64,000 bases of DNA from Actinophytocola xanthii (GTDB lineage: Bacteria; Actinomycetota; Actinomycetes; Mycobacteriales; Pseudonocardiaceae), in NCBI RefSeq assembly GCF_001921205.1, contig NZ_MSIE01000021.1, positions 57,385 to 121,384 on the forward strand, in the 5' to 3' direction. Shown piece by piece: positions 18,178-26,628 of the stretch; the first letter of the stretch is position 1; each line of letters begins with the position of its first letter. Below the pieces are notes generated by a model. It was not told the DNA's origin and ran no database searches. It saw nothing but the letters and a program-made list of their open reading frames with translations. A program made the translations under genes and the position numbers.

Positions 18178-19484
18178 TGTCGGGCATGACCGGGGACGAG
18201 ATCTACGAGAACTTCACCACCGGAGCTGGTCCGGACGGGCTGATCGGCGGCGCTGACATGGTGCGGGACGTCGCCAGCGGTTACGAGGCCCGCGCGACGC
18301 AGATCCGCGCGCTGATGTCCAGGATGGAGGCGGCCTGGCAGGGCCAGGCGTCCGGAGCGGCGTTGCGGGGAGCGGGGCCGCTCGCCATCGAGCACGACCT
18401 GTCGGCCACGGCCCTCGCGACGGCTCAGGACCTGACGAACCGGCAGGCGGGATCGTTCAGCGAGGCCAGGAGCCGGGTCGTCCCGGTGCCTCCCAAGCCC
18501 GAGCCGGTGAACCCGATGGTCATCCTCACCAACCCCAACGCCGTCGTCGAACTCGAACGCCAGGTCGACGAGTACAACAACGCCGCGCAGCACAACGTGG
18601 ACGTGATGAACGGGTACAGCGGCGCATCCGAGTACAACACGACGAACCTGCCCCACAGCTACGGCAAGCTCTCCCTCGACGAGGCCGGCGTCGACATCGG
18701 CAGCCCCGGCACGACGATCGCCTCCAGCGACTTCGGCGGAGGAGGGGACCGCGGGGGCACCGGTGGCGGCCCGCGCATCGCTCCACTGGGCACCGGGCCT
18801 GACTCGAGTAGTTCACCGAGCAACGGACCCGACCGCGCGAGCTCGGACGGGCGTCCGTCAGGTAACTCAGGTTCGGGCGTCACGCCCGGCGGCGTCGTTC
18901 CCGGAGCGTCCTCTCCTGGCGGCGTCTCCCCCGGCGGTGTTTCTCCCGGTGGCATCTCCCCGGGCGGCGTCTCTCCCGGCACTACGACCCCGGAGACCTT
19001 CCTGCCCTCACCGGGCGGGCAGAACGGACTGTCGGCCGACCCGAATCCGGGGCGCTTGTCGGGGTCACCGATACCGGGCGGCGTCCCGGCGGTGGGCAGC
19101 ACACCCGATCCGGCGTTCGGCTCGCTTCGGAGTGGGCCTGGCGGCGGGGTGCCTGGAGGCCTGCCAGGCACCGGAGGGCCGTTAGGTGGCGGTGGCGGTG
19201 GACTCCGGGGAGTTGGCGGTGGCCCTGTCGCCGGCGGTCCCGGTGCCGGCGCCGGCGCCGGGGAGACCGGGTCGGCATCGCGATCCGGCCCGGGCAGTGT
19301 GCTCGGCGCGGGCCGGGCGAACGCCGGCGCGTCGGGGTTTCCGGTGGGCGCGGCCGGGCGTGGTCGTGACGAGGAGGACCACGAGCACCGGCGGCCGGAG
19401 TGGCTCGAGGGTGGCGATCCAGACGACCTGTTCGACACCGACGAGCTGACCGCACCGCCCACCATCGGCGCCGAGGACGACTAG
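18177..19484 (+). CDS. PPE-like protein with Gly/Pro repeat tail
   Basis: 435 residues. The N-terminal 150 are helical with MEAAWQGQASGAALRGAGPL, a WXG/PPE-type turn (W-Q-G). Residues 185-400 are low-complexity Gly/Ser/Pro, including about five tandem copies of a (S/T)PGG(V/I) unit at 18880-18990. The tail RPEWLEGGDPDDLFDTDEL recalls C-termini of Pseudonocardiaceae PPE-like proteins. It is a probable substrate or partner of a type VII (ESX) secretion system, with the downstream EspG as chaperone. No ESX ATPase or membrane components are in this window. Confidence 0.68.
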   Translation: MSGMTGDEIYENFTTGAGPDGLIGGADMVRDVASGYEARATQIRALMSRMEAAWQGQASGAALRGAGPLAIEHDLSATALATAQDLTNRQAGSFSEARSRVVPVPPKPEPVNPMVILTNPNAVVELERQVDEYNNAAQHNVDVMNGYSGASEYNTTNLPHSYGKLSLDEAGVDIGSPGTTIASSDFGGGGDRGGTGGGPRIAPLGTGPDSSSSPSNGPDRASSDGRPSGNSGSGVTPGGVVPGASSPGGVSPGGVSPGGISPGGVSPGTTTPETFLPSPGGQNGLSADPNPGRLSGSPIPGGVPAVGSTPDPAFGSLRSGPGGGVPGGLPGTGGPLGGGGGGLRGVGGGPVAGGPGAGAGAGETGSASRSGPGSVLGAGRANAGASGFPVGAAGRGRDEEDHEHRRPEWLEGGDPDDLFDTDELTAPPTIGAEDD

Positions 19485-19485
19485 C

Positions 19486-20250
19486 GTGGTCCTGCCCAAG
19501 CCGGTGACCGTGCCGGCCGCGCAGCTGGCTGCCTTGCTCACCGACCACGGGCTCGGCGAGCCGCACAAGGTGCTCGCCCCCGAGGCCCGCTGGCTGCCGC
19601 CGGCCGGGCACGACGCGTTGCGGCGGCAGTCGCGGGAGCTGCTCGGCGCCCTTGGCTGGCGGGACCGCACCGGCCGGCTCGACCGGGAGGTCGCCGCGGC
19701 CTTGGCCGTGCTCTGCCGGCCGCAGGTCGAGTACTACGGATGGCTCGTCGAGAACGGCCACACCATCGGCGTCCTCGCCGCACGCATCGGGCGGGAGGCG
19801 GTCGTCGCGGTGCGTGAGGCGGACTCGACCGTCTGGATGCGCTCGATCCACCACACCGAGCTCGCGGAGCGGCTGGTCGAGCAGACCCCGCCGGTCCCGG
19901 CGGGGCCGGGCACCCGGTTCACGGTCTCGCCGGCCGAGGTCCGGGCGACCACCCCGGACGGCCGCCAGCTCACGACCAGCGGCGTCGGCATGCGGCGGGC
20001 GGGCCCGGAGGTGCGGCTGGCGCAACACCTCGCGCGGCTGCCGTCCGGCGGGCACGGCGAGCTGTCGGTCGCCCGCCGCGACGAGCTTGGGCGGCGGCAG
20101 CGCGCGCAGCGGCCGTTGCGGTACACCGACACCAGCGAGGGGCGGTTCGCGTTGGTGTTCGACGGCCACGGGCAGGTGAGCGTGGAGCCGGCGGGGCAGG
20201 TGGAGCTCGTCCGGCACCTGGTGCTGATGGAGCGGTCCCTGTCCGCCTAG
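19486..20250 (+). CDS. EspG-family ESX secretion-associated chaperone
   Basis: 254 residues from GTG 19486, one base past the PPE-like stop. The EspG pattern is visible: VEYYGWLVENGHTIGVLAAR, then AVVAVREADSTVWMRSIHHT, and a C-terminal GRFALVFDGHGQVSVEPAG. EspG proteins bind PE/PPE heterodimers in the cytosol and deliver them to the ESX machine. Here it ends the PE-like / DUF3558 / PPE-like operon. A second paralogue lies alone at 41939-42694. Confidence 0.82.
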   Translation: MVLPKPVTVPAAQLAALLTDHGLGEPHKVLAPEARWLPPAGHDALRRQSRELLGALGWRDRTGRLDREVAAALAVLCRPQVEYYGWLVENGHTIGVLAARIGREAVVAVREADSTVWMRSIHHTELAERLVEQTPPVPAGPGTRFTVSPAEVRATTPDGRQLTTSGVGMRRAGPEVRLAQHLARLPSGGHGELSVARRDELGRRQRAQRPLRYTDTSEGRFALVFDGHGQVSVEPAGQVELVRHLVLMERSLSA

Positions 20251-20276
20251 AGGTACGCGGCCGTCCGGGTCGGCGG

Positions 20277-21014
20277 CTACTGGCGCTGGGCCAGGACTAT
20301 TCGGTTCTCCGCGTAGCCGTCCGCGCCGCCCACCCAGCGGCCGCCGCAGGTGACGAGGACCAGGCGGTGCGGACCGGACTGGGCGAACAGGTCCGCCGCC
20401 TGCGCGGGTAGTTCGTCCTTGTCGAGGGTCAGGATCTCGGTCACGGTGTAGCGGGTCACGGCGCCGCGGGCGTCGACGACCGTCACCCCGTCACCCCGTT
20501 CGCTGCGCCACAGTTCGGCGAAGGGGCCGATGGCGCCGTTCCAGTTGACGTGCCCGGCCAGGACGGTCGCCCCGCTCGGGGCGTTCGGGCCCGCCCCCCA
20601 CCACGTCGCCTCGTTCAGGTCGTCGGGGACGGGTAGTACGCCGTTGGTGACCTCGCGGCGGACCAGGGTCGCGGTGCCGCCCTCGGTGAGGCGGACCGTG
20701 CCGCGGGGTTGACTTTGCGGTACGGGCTCCGCGGTTCGCGTGGGGGTGGCGGGAGGCGCGGGTGTGGGGGTCGGCGACGGGGGCGGCGCCGGCCGGCTGC
20801 TCGGCGGTGGTGTCGGCGCGGTGCTCAGGGGTGGCTCCTCGACGGTGCGGACGGGCGCCTCACGGGGAGCCGGCACCGCCGTGCCGACGACGGGGGCGGC
20901 CCGCGCACCGGTGGCGACAACCGCCGCGATGACGGCGATGCTCACCGAGACCGCCGCCAGCGGCGCGGCCCAGGCGGTGGGCACGCGCCGCCGGCGCAGA
21001 TGGCGCCCGGTCAC
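20277..21014 (-). CDS. Class F sortase
   Basis: 245 residues from GTG 21014, which overlaps the upstream gene's stop as GTGA; the frame is open far upstream, but only this start fits. One membrane segment (about 12-35) and a Pro/Thr-rich linker precede the catalytic domain. The triad is visible: His in VLAGHVNWNG, Cys in LVLVTCGGRW and Arg in YAENRIVLA. Sortases cleave sorting signals and attach proteins to cell-wall cross-bridges. It is coupled to a surface protein gene, its likely partner. Confidence 0.88.
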   Translation of the reverse strand: MTGRHLRRRRVPTAWAAPLAAVSVSIAVIAAVVATGARAAPVVGTAVPAPREAPVRTVEEPPLSTAPTPPPSSRPAPPPSPTPTPAPPATPTRTAEPVPQSQPRGTVRLTEGGTATLVRREVTNGVLPVPDDLNEATWWGAGPNAPSGATVLAGHVNWNGAIGPFAELWRSERGDGVTVVDARGAVTRYTVTEILTLDKDELPAQAADLFAQSGPHRLVLVTCGGRWVGGADGYAENRIVLAQRQ

Positions 21015-22189
21015 CGACGGAGGTGGCGGCCGCGGCGGTGGGGCTGGCGGTGCCCGATCAGCAGCGCGACGAACACCGCCGCCACCGTGAGCACGATGCC
21101 GAGCAGGATCAGACCGGCGGGGGTGGCGTCGTCGGTCAGCGCTGCCTGGGCCACGGCGGCCTGCGGCGACTCGCCGGCCGGGATCGTCGAGGGGATCTGG
21201 GGCGGGGTGGTCGTCGTCGTGGTTGTCGTGGTGGTGGTCGGGGGTGGGCTCGCTGTCGTGTCGGCGGCGGCGGTCAGTTCCTCCTCCCCGCCCGTGCTGA
21301 CCACGCGCTGGGTATCGACCTCGACGGCCTGCCGCACGACCGGGACCGCGGCCGGGGCAGCCAACGCGATGTTCAGGGCAGGTGCGGCACCCGTGGGGGT
21401 GACAGCCAGCGTCACCGGAGCGCCGTCCTCGGGTGTCGACACCGTCGCGGTGGTGACCTGGTCGCCGGTCGCGGGGTCGGTGAACGTCGCCCCGCTGGCG
21501 GTGACCGTCACCGGCACCTCGGCCACGCCGCTGCCGGCAGCGTTGGCGACCTCGAACGTCCACTCGGCGGCCACGCCGATCGTCTGGGGGGCGTCCGGAG
21601 CGGTGACCGCCGCCGTCCAGGGGCCACGGTTGGCCGCGGCGTCCGCGGTCAGAGTGTCGACGGCAGCCTGGGCCGTGGGTGGCAGCTTCGTGAGGTGGAA
21701 CGGGGCGTCGTAGGCGATGTGCCGAAAGTCGTTGCTCGGGTCGAGCTGGGCGGGGTTCTGCGGCCCGGAGGTCCAGGCATGGATCAGGTGCGCGAGCGCC
21801 GCGGCCTCGTCGCGGCTGCGCGTCGAGCGGTAGCGCAGCAACAGGTAGGAGATGTCCGCCGCCACCTCCGGCGGCAGGGCGGTGCCCCACTTCGTGCGCA
21901 GGGCCTCGCCGGGTTGGTACTGCTCGTCGCTGTCCGGCGCGAGGTGGGCGAACTGCACACACCACACCTGCTCGCCGCCAACGATGTAGGAGCCGATCCA
22001 GTCGCCGGCGTCCGGGTTGTTGGCGTAGGGCTGAGCGGGTCGGGTCTCGTACCCCAGCCCGGTCTGCACGTCCGCGGCCGCGCTCGGCGCCCCCGTGAAC
22101 GCGAGACCGGTGACCAGGAACGCTGTGCCGAGAGCTGCCGGAACGCGTCGCCGCTCACCGAGCGCGCGCGACATCGACGATGTGGACAT
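21011..22189 (-). CDS. Membrane-anchored surface protein, thioester-domain-like
   Basis: 392 residues from ATG 22189 (GGAGTGG upstream; ATG 22171 also possible). There is a signal peptide (to about 39, SAAADV) and a domain with GEQVWCVQFAH (Cys near 76) and LAHLIHAW, laid out like thioester domains. The Gln needed for the bond (TQxAxW) is not there, so the bond is unlikely. Ig-like beta segments, a poly-Thr stretch near 315 and a C-terminal membrane helix with an Arg-rich end follow. No LPXTG or LAXTG is seen. It overlaps the sortase gene by 4 bp. Confidence 0.62.
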   Translation of the reverse strand: MSTSSMSRALGERRRVPAALGTAFLVTGLAFTGAPSAAADVQTGLGYETRPAQPYANNPDAGDWIGSYIVGGEQVWCVQFAHLAPDSDEQYQPGEALRTKWGTALPPEVAADISYLLLRYRSTRSRDEAAALAHLIHAWTSGPQNPAQLDPSNDFRHIAYDAPFHLTKLPPTAQAAVDTLTADAAANRGPWTAAVTAPDAPQTIGVAAEWTFEVANAAGSGVAEVPVTVTASGATFTDPATGDQVTTATVSTPEDGAPVTLAVTPTGAAPALNIALAAPAAVPVVRQAVEVDTQRVVSTGGEEELTAAADTTASPPPTTTTTTTTTTTPPQIPSTIPAGESPQAAVAQAALTDDATPAGLILLGIVLTVAAVFVALLIGHRQPHRRGRHLRR

Positions 22190-22358
22190 CCACCACTCCA
22201 AGGGGACCGAGCAACGCCGTAGTGTGACTACAGGAGCACGCTGAGCTACCCAGGTAGCCTGTCGGCGCGCTCGGTCCCCGGCAATCCGCCAGCGGTGTGT
22301 CACCAAATCGGGTGTAGGGCGCTTCCTCCGTTCGGTTCAGCCGGCCGGGGCGAACAGG

Positions 22359-23711
22359 TCAGCCGCCCGCGATCTTCGCCGCGACCGCTTCTCCCGAGCG
22401 GATGGCGCCTTCGATGAAGCCGTACCAACAGATGGCGATCTCGCTCCCGGCCCAGTGGACGCGGCCGACCGGCTCGCGCAGCGCCGCTCCGAAGCCGGTC
22501 CAGGCGCCGGGCGGGAAGAGCGCCGAGTACGCCCCGCGGCTGAACGGCTCCGCGCTCCAGTCCTGGTCCGCATAGCCGATCGGCTCGGCGGCGCGCGGAC
22601 CCAACAGCCGGGTGAGCTGGGCCAGCACGGCGGTCCGCCGCTCGTCCACCGACCTCACCGCGAACGTCCGGGCCGTGGCGCCGGCGACCACCCCCGCCAG
22701 GACACCGCGCTCACTCGTCAAAGCGCTGGTGTCCACGAACCCGTCGAGGGGGCCGCCCAGGCTCAGCGAGTAACCGCTCAACCCGGCCGAGCGCCAGAAC
22801 GGCTCCGGATAGACGACCATGCACTTGATCGCCGCACCCATACCGAGGCGTTGGGTCAACGCGTCGCGGAGCGCGGGCAGCGGCGGGCTGTACTCGATCC
22901 GGGCGGCGAGCGGGGGCGGAACCGCCACGACGGCATGGTGCGCCCTGATGGTCACTCCACTGTCGACACTAACCAGAACTCCGTCGTCGTCCTGGCTGAT
23001 CGCGCGGACCGCGGCCCGCAGCCGAACCCGGTCGCCGAGCCGCGCGGCCAGCCGCACCGCCAGCTCCTGTGCGCCGCCGACCAGCCGGTCCTGTTGTGCG
23101 CCGCCCTCGATGGCCATGACGGCCCCCAACGATCCGGCCGCCCGCACGTAGAAGAGGGCGTGCAGCAGCGACAGCTCGCTGGGGTCGGCCGCCCACAGCA
23201 CGCGGGACGCGAGCGTGAACAGTCGCCGCCCCATCCTCGTGCGCAGGTTCCGACGAATCCAGCCGGCAAGTGTCGACATGTCCAGTCGCGCCGCGCCCGG
23301 GCTCGTCCACGGTGCCCGCGGGTCGACCCTGCGGGCCAGCCGCTCGAACCGAGCCTGCGCCTGGGCGAGGTCGAGCAGGGCGAGCGGTCCGAGCGACGGC
23401 ACGGTCCCCCGGAACCGCCGGAGGCGCCCGGCGTCGGTCTCGACCAGGTTGTCGCCGGCGGTGTGGGTGGGGACGACCTCGACGCCGAGCTCCGCGGCCA
23501 GCGCGTACACCCGGTCCTGACCGGGCCCGACGAACTGACCGCCCAGGTCGACAACCTCGCCCCCGGCGAGGACGCTGCTGGTGCGGCCGCCCACGCGGTC
23601 GCGCGCCTCGCACACGAGCACGTCGAAGCCCTGTCGGGAGAGACGGTCCGCGCAGGTCAGCCCGGCGACGCCGGCGCCGACGAGGACAACGTCGGTGGTG
23701 TGGTGGTTCAT
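22359..23711 (-). CDS. Flavin monoamine oxidase family protein
   Basis: 450 residues from ATG 23711 (AGGAGAG upstream). An N-terminal FAD-binding Rossmann motif VVLVGAGVAGLTCADRLS is followed by ARDRVGGRT. The C-terminal flavin motif is RVHWAGSEIAICWYGFIEGA, in which the usual Thr-Ala-Gly reads G-S-E-I-A. The length fits soluble bacterial MAO/L-amino-acid oxidase relatives, which oxidise amines with oxygen and release hydrogen peroxide. Substrate is unknown and no pathway neighbours are present. Confidence 0.85.
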   Translation of the reverse strand: MNHHTTDVVLVGAGVAGLTCADRLSRQGFDVLVCEARDRVGGRTSSVLAGGEVVDLGGQFVGPGQDRVYALAAELGVEVVPTHTAGDNLVETDAGRLRRFRGTVPSLGPLALLDLAQAQARFERLARRVDPRAPWTSPGAARLDMSTLAGWIRRNLRTRMGRRLFTLASRVLWAADPSELSLLHALFYVRAAGSLGAVMAIEGGAQQDRLVGGAQELAVRLAARLGDRVRLRAAVRAISQDDDGVLVSVDSGVTIRAHHAVVAVPPPLAARIEYSPPLPALRDALTQRLGMGAAIKCMVVYPEPFWRSAGLSGYSLSLGGPLDGFVDTSALTSERGVLAGVVAGATARTFAVRSVDERRTAVLAQLTRLLGPRAAEPIGYADQDWSAEPFSRGAYSALFPPGAWTGFGAALREPVGRVHWAGSEIAICWYGFIEGAIRSGEAVAAKIAGG

Positions 23712-23927
23712 GCACTCTCCTGGTGCGTCTCGGGCCGTGCCCGGGACGCACCACACCACCGGGGTGCGGACGCGTTCGCGGCACGGCGAACACGTCAGCG
23801 CACCCACCACCACCATCGCGCCGACTCATTGATCTTGGCCGCCGCAGTGTACCGCGATCGCCCACACGAGACGCGGAACGGCCGTGGCGGCCTGAACTGT
23901 CGACAGTGTCGCGCTATCGTCCCGAAG

Positions 23928-24389
23928 ATGAGCGACGTTCACGACTTTCTGCTGGTGCTCGACCTCCGGCCCGAGGTGTCCGAGGAGAAGATCAACGAGC
24001 TCCGCTGGCACCTGGGACTCGGTCCACAGCCGGAAAACCTGACCATCGTCACCGACTTCGACGAGGTGATGGTGGACGAGGCGGGCGAGCCCATCGTGGA
24101 GAGCCATCCGCGCCCGCTGCTGGGGGAGCAGGGACCCGCCTGGCGCACCGGCGGTGCTCTCGTCTCCCAGTTGGTGGCGCGTGCGGACGGCGGCTGGGCA
24201 GTCACGTCCCGCCAGGAGCTCCACCCCGACGACTTCGATCGCGTGAGCGCTCTGGTGGACTGGCTCGCCGCCCACGCACGCGATGCCGGAAATCCCCAGT
24301 TCATCGGCTACCTGCGTCCGTTGGAGGACGCCACCGTCGCCACTCCGCTCACGATCACCGACGGCCGGGTGGTCGGACTGTCCACCTGA
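23928..24389 (+). CDS. Hypothetical protein, 153 residues
   Basis: ATG 23928 was chosen because the long open frame upstream is antisense to the amine oxidase. The product begins MSDVHDFLLVLDLRPEVSEE and reads as a compact alpha/beta protein with a strand-rich middle (WAVTSRQELHPDDFDRVSAL) and no signal peptide. No family is recognised. It stands alone; the next gene starts 121 bp later. Confidence 0.6.
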   Translation: MSDVHDFLLVLDLRPEVSEEKINELRWHLGLGPQPENLTIVTDFDEVMVDEAGEPIVESHPRPLLGEQGPAWRTGGALVSQLVARADGGWAVTSRQELHPDDFDRVSALVDWLAAHARDAGNPQFIGYLRPLEDATVATPLTITDGRVVGLST

Positions 24390-24510
24390 GCCTGTCCTTC
24401 GATCAGGCGATCTCGTCCCCCACGCCGTCACGCCCGCCGTCGGTTGACGAACAACCGACTGTCACGAGGCATCGGGGCGTCGTGACAGGACTGGGGATCT
24501 GGAGATCGCA

Positions 24511-25068
24511 ATGACGAAAAGACTGTGGGGAATCACTTTTTCGGTACTGGCCCTGCTGACCGCGTTGGTTTCCACGCCGGCAGCCGCGGCCCCACCCTCG
24601 AGCCTGGCCGAGGCGGTGGCCCAGCAGAACCGGAATGTCTCGGCCGCGGCGTGCTACAACGTCACGATCAGGTCGCTCGCCAACGGTCGCCTCGTGTCGG
24701 CCGAGCTGGGCTGGGGCGGCAACGACTACGGGCTGCTGCGGGCACGAGCGACCGCGCTCGGTGCGTGGGAATGGTTCCGGGTGTGCTTCAACGGTTCGAA
24801 CTCGACGATCCGCTCCTTGGCGAACAACCGTTACGTCTCCGCCGAGATCGGCTGGGGCGGCAACGACTATGGACTGCTGCGGGCACGGGCCACCGCGGTT
24901 GGCGCCTGGGAACGCTTCTCCTTCGCCTCCTGCGGTTCCGGCTGCGTCACCATCCGTTCCACGGCCAACAACCGCCTGGTGTCGGCCGAACTGGGCTGGG
25001 GCGGCAACGACTACGGACTGCTGCGGGCACGAGCCACCGCGGTAGGCGCGTGGGAGCGCTTCCAGTAA
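24511..25068 (+). CDS. Secreted beta-trefoil protein with three near-identical repeats
   Basis: 185 residues. A signal peptide (about 1-27, ending PAAAA) and a short linker precede three repeats of about 42-46 residues with the pattern TIRSLANxRxVSAELGWGG, NDYGLLRARATA, VGAWERF. Repeats lie near 24660-24780, 24801-24918 and 24945-25066, with high identity even at DNA level. Three such repeats fit one fascin/ricin-type beta-trefoil, a fold that binds sugars or proteins. It would be secreted. A hairpin terminator follows. Confidence 0.8.
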   Translation: MTKRLWGITFSVLALLTALVSTPAAAAPPSSLAEAVAQQNRNVSAAACYNVTIRSLANGRLVSAELGWGGNDYGLLRARATALGAWEWFRVCFNGSNSTIRSLANNRYVSAEIGWGGNDYGLLRARATAVGAWERFSFASCGSGCVTIRSTANNRLVSAELGWGGNDYGLLRARATAVGAWERFQ

Positions 25069-25095
25069 ACGAGGCTGACCTACGACGCAGAGGCT

Positions 25096-25125
25096 GGGCT
25101 CCCGCGCACGCGATGCCGGGAGCCC
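25096..25125 (+). terminator. Terminator hairpin after the beta-trefoil gene
   Basis: GGGCTCCCG (25096-25104) and CGGGAGCCC (25117-25125), a perfect 9-bp stem with a 12-nt loop, 27 bp past the stop. Confidence 0.75.
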
Positions 25126-25426
25126 GCGCCCCACTTCAATATTGCCCAACCCGCAGGAGTTCAAAATATTCGCGCAGCCGTCCCAGGAGAGCGTTCTACT
25201 CATAGTCACCCCCGGCGGACGCACGAACATCACGGCTGGTGGGACGATTGTCGGAGATCACTCCAGGTGAGGGCAGCCCTGGAGGTCCTCAGCTGTCCAC
25301 CCGCGACACTCGCCCGGGAGGCGCGTGTTCGCCGGGGCAACCGACATCGGTTCGTGATCCGCCTTGTTGATCTATGTCATCATCGGCGCCTCCACACAGG
25401 CAGACGAACTCCAGGGGGTTCTGGTC
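25126..25426. other. Intergenic stretch before the SGNH hydrolase gene
   Basis: About 300 bp without a convincing gene. It is relatively AT-rich near 25135-25175 and ends in the GGGGG ribosome-binding region of the next gene. It probably carries that gene's promoter, but no clear -10/-35 pair is picked. Confidence 0.5.
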
Positions 25427-26344
25427 GTGCGTTTATCTTTGGCAAGGCCCGCGGTCGCGGCCCTCGCGATCGCCGGGTGTCTGGTGGGCGCGTCCGCGCC
25501 CGCCCAGGCGGACACGAAGCAGGCTCGTCCGACGACGCTGAACGTCGTGGCGATGGGCGACTCCTACGCTTCGGGCACCGGCGCCGGTGACTACAAGGAC
25601 GGGACCGGTGTCCCGAACGGCTGTTGGCGCAGCTCGAACTCGTATTCCGAGACGCTGGTCGAGCGGATGCGCGCCGCGGGCGTGTCGGTGTCGTTCAAGA
25701 ACGTGTCATGCAGCGGCGCGGCGACGACCAACATGATCACGTCGTTCAAGGGCCAGCCGCCGCAGCTCAAGGCGCTCACCAAGGACACGGACCTCGTGTT
25801 CCTGACCATCGGCACCAGCGACGTCGACTTCGCCGGCTACGGCGCGCAGTGCATCGCGGCCGACTGCAGTGGCCCGGCCGCGCAGGAGATGCTGTCCCGC
25901 ATGCCCCGCATGGGCGACTACGTGCTTTCGCTGATGATCAAGATCAAGGCCTACAGCCCGAAGGCGACCATCGTGCTGACCGGGTACGGCAGCCAGCTGA
26001 CCGAGGGCGCGAACGCGCCGGGCATCCCGCTCGACCCGATCTGCGAACCGCAGTACTTCTCCAGCCAGGAGCGGATCGACGGCAACGCGGTCGCCCGCGC
26101 CCTCGACGCGAACCTCCGCCACGCCGCCGAGCACGCGGGCGCCACGTTCGTCAGCCCGTACGTGGACTCGGTGAACCTCCACCCCTCGTTCGAGGGCCAC
26201 TCCCTGTGCGAGTCGACCGAGCCGTACTACCGCGGTCTTGAGGCGCTCGCGCCGGGCCAGGAGGGCATGGAGGCCGTCCTGCACCTGAACGCGTCGGGTC
26301 AGGAGGCACTCGCTGACCTGATCCAGGGGGAGTTCGTCCGGTAG
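25427..26344 (+). CDS. Secreted SGNH/GDSL-type lipase or esterase
   Basis: 305 residues from GTG 25427 (CCAGGGGG just upstream). The signal peptide ends near ASAPAQA-D. Block I is VVAMGDSYASGTG with the nucleophile Ser. The Gly in VSCSGA fits block II; block III reads IGTSDVDF instead of GGND; and the catalytic His is in VLHLNASGQEAL. Cysteines (NGCWR, NVSCSG, QCIAADC, PICEPQ, SLCES) suggest disulfides as in Streptomyces SGNH lipases. It should hydrolyse esters outside the cell. A strong terminator follows. Confidence 0.87.
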   Translation: MRLSLARPAVAALAIAGCLVGASAPAQADTKQARPTTLNVVAMGDSYASGTGAGDYKDGTGVPNGCWRSSNSYSETLVERMRAAGVSVSFKNVSCSGAATTNMITSFKGQPPQLKALTKDTDLVFLTIGTSDVDFAGYGAQCIAADCSGPAAQEMLSRMPRMGDYVLSLMIKIKAYSPKATIVLTGYGSQLTEGANAPGIPLDPICEPQYFSSQERIDGNAVARALDANLRHAAEHAGATFVSPYVDSVNLHPSFEGHSLCESTEPYYRGLEALAPGQEGMEAVLHLNASGQEALADLIQGEFVR

Positions 26345-26352
26345 ATCTTCCC

Positions 26353-26393
26353 TACGAGACCCGGGTGCCCACCGTTTGGGTGCCCGGGTCTCG
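26353..26393 (+). terminator. Terminator hairpin after the SGNH hydrolase
   Basis: An 18-bp stem (26353-26370 with 26376-26393) with two G-U pairs and a 5-nt loop, starting 9 bp after the stop. Confidence 0.85.
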
Positions 26394-26420
26394 TGCTGTT
26401 CAGGGCCAGCCTCACCAACA

Positions 26421-26519
26421 ATGATCGGGCCAGGTCTCCGCGAGAACGCCGCTCAAGTGGCCGTGCGGGAGGATGCCGCCAGCGCGAGGGTCTTCGCGTT
26501 GCTGACTGCGTCAGATTGA
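26421..26519 (+). pseudogene. Decayed copy of the small AICE-end gene (see 39416-39580)
   Basis: The translation MIGPGLRENAAQVAVREDAA matches the first half of the 54-residue protein at 39416, but a change after FALL leads to an early stop at 26517. DNA identity to 39431-39515 is easy to see. The full gene lies between integrase and tRNA at the other end of the element. A copy here, outside the left 43-bp repeat, is best explained as the remnant of an earlier related element's integrase-side end. Confidence 0.7.
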
Positions 26520-26542
26520 CTGTTTTGTGGTGGGAAAAGTGT

Positions 26543-26568
26543 GGGGCCGACCCTGAAGGATCGGCCCC
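26543..26568 (-). terminator. Hairpin matching the tRNA-Arg terminator
   Basis: GGGGCCGA (26543-26550) pairs with TCGGCCCC (26561-26568). It corresponds to the perfect hairpin at 39614-39639 downstream of the intact tRNA-Arg. In the uninterrupted locus one of these would end the tRNA transcript. Confidence 0.6.
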
Positions 26569-26585
26569 ACGATTGCCTCAACCAT

Positions 26586-26628
26586 GGCAATGAGCGCGCC
26601 CGAAGGGATTCGAACCCCTAACCTTCTG
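26586..26628 (-). repeat. Left attachment repeat (tRNA-Arg 3' end)
   Basis: These 43 bp are identical to 39658-39700 and contain the T arm, variable loop, part of the anticodon stem and the acceptor 3' strand of the tRNA-Arg gene. After 26628 the sequence departs from tRNA. It is therefore the displaced 3' fragment left at the far end of the integrated element, not a working tRNA. Confidence 0.85.

Noticed and set aside
18880..18990. CRISPR-like direct repeats
   Set aside because: Short in-frame codon repeats without spacers, inside a coding region.
21014..21965. Upstream part of the sortase frame (to 562 residues)
   Set aside because: Arg/Gly-rich and overlaps the surface protein gene; the GTG at 21014 couples to its stop and begins the membrane segment.
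22455..24389. 644-residue open frame on the plus strand
   Set aside because: Most of it is antisense to the amine oxidase. Only the part from ATG 23928 looks like a real protein.
26586..26628. Second tRNA-Arg gene
   Set aside because: Only the 3' half matches; D arm and anticodon are missing, so it is an attachment remnant.
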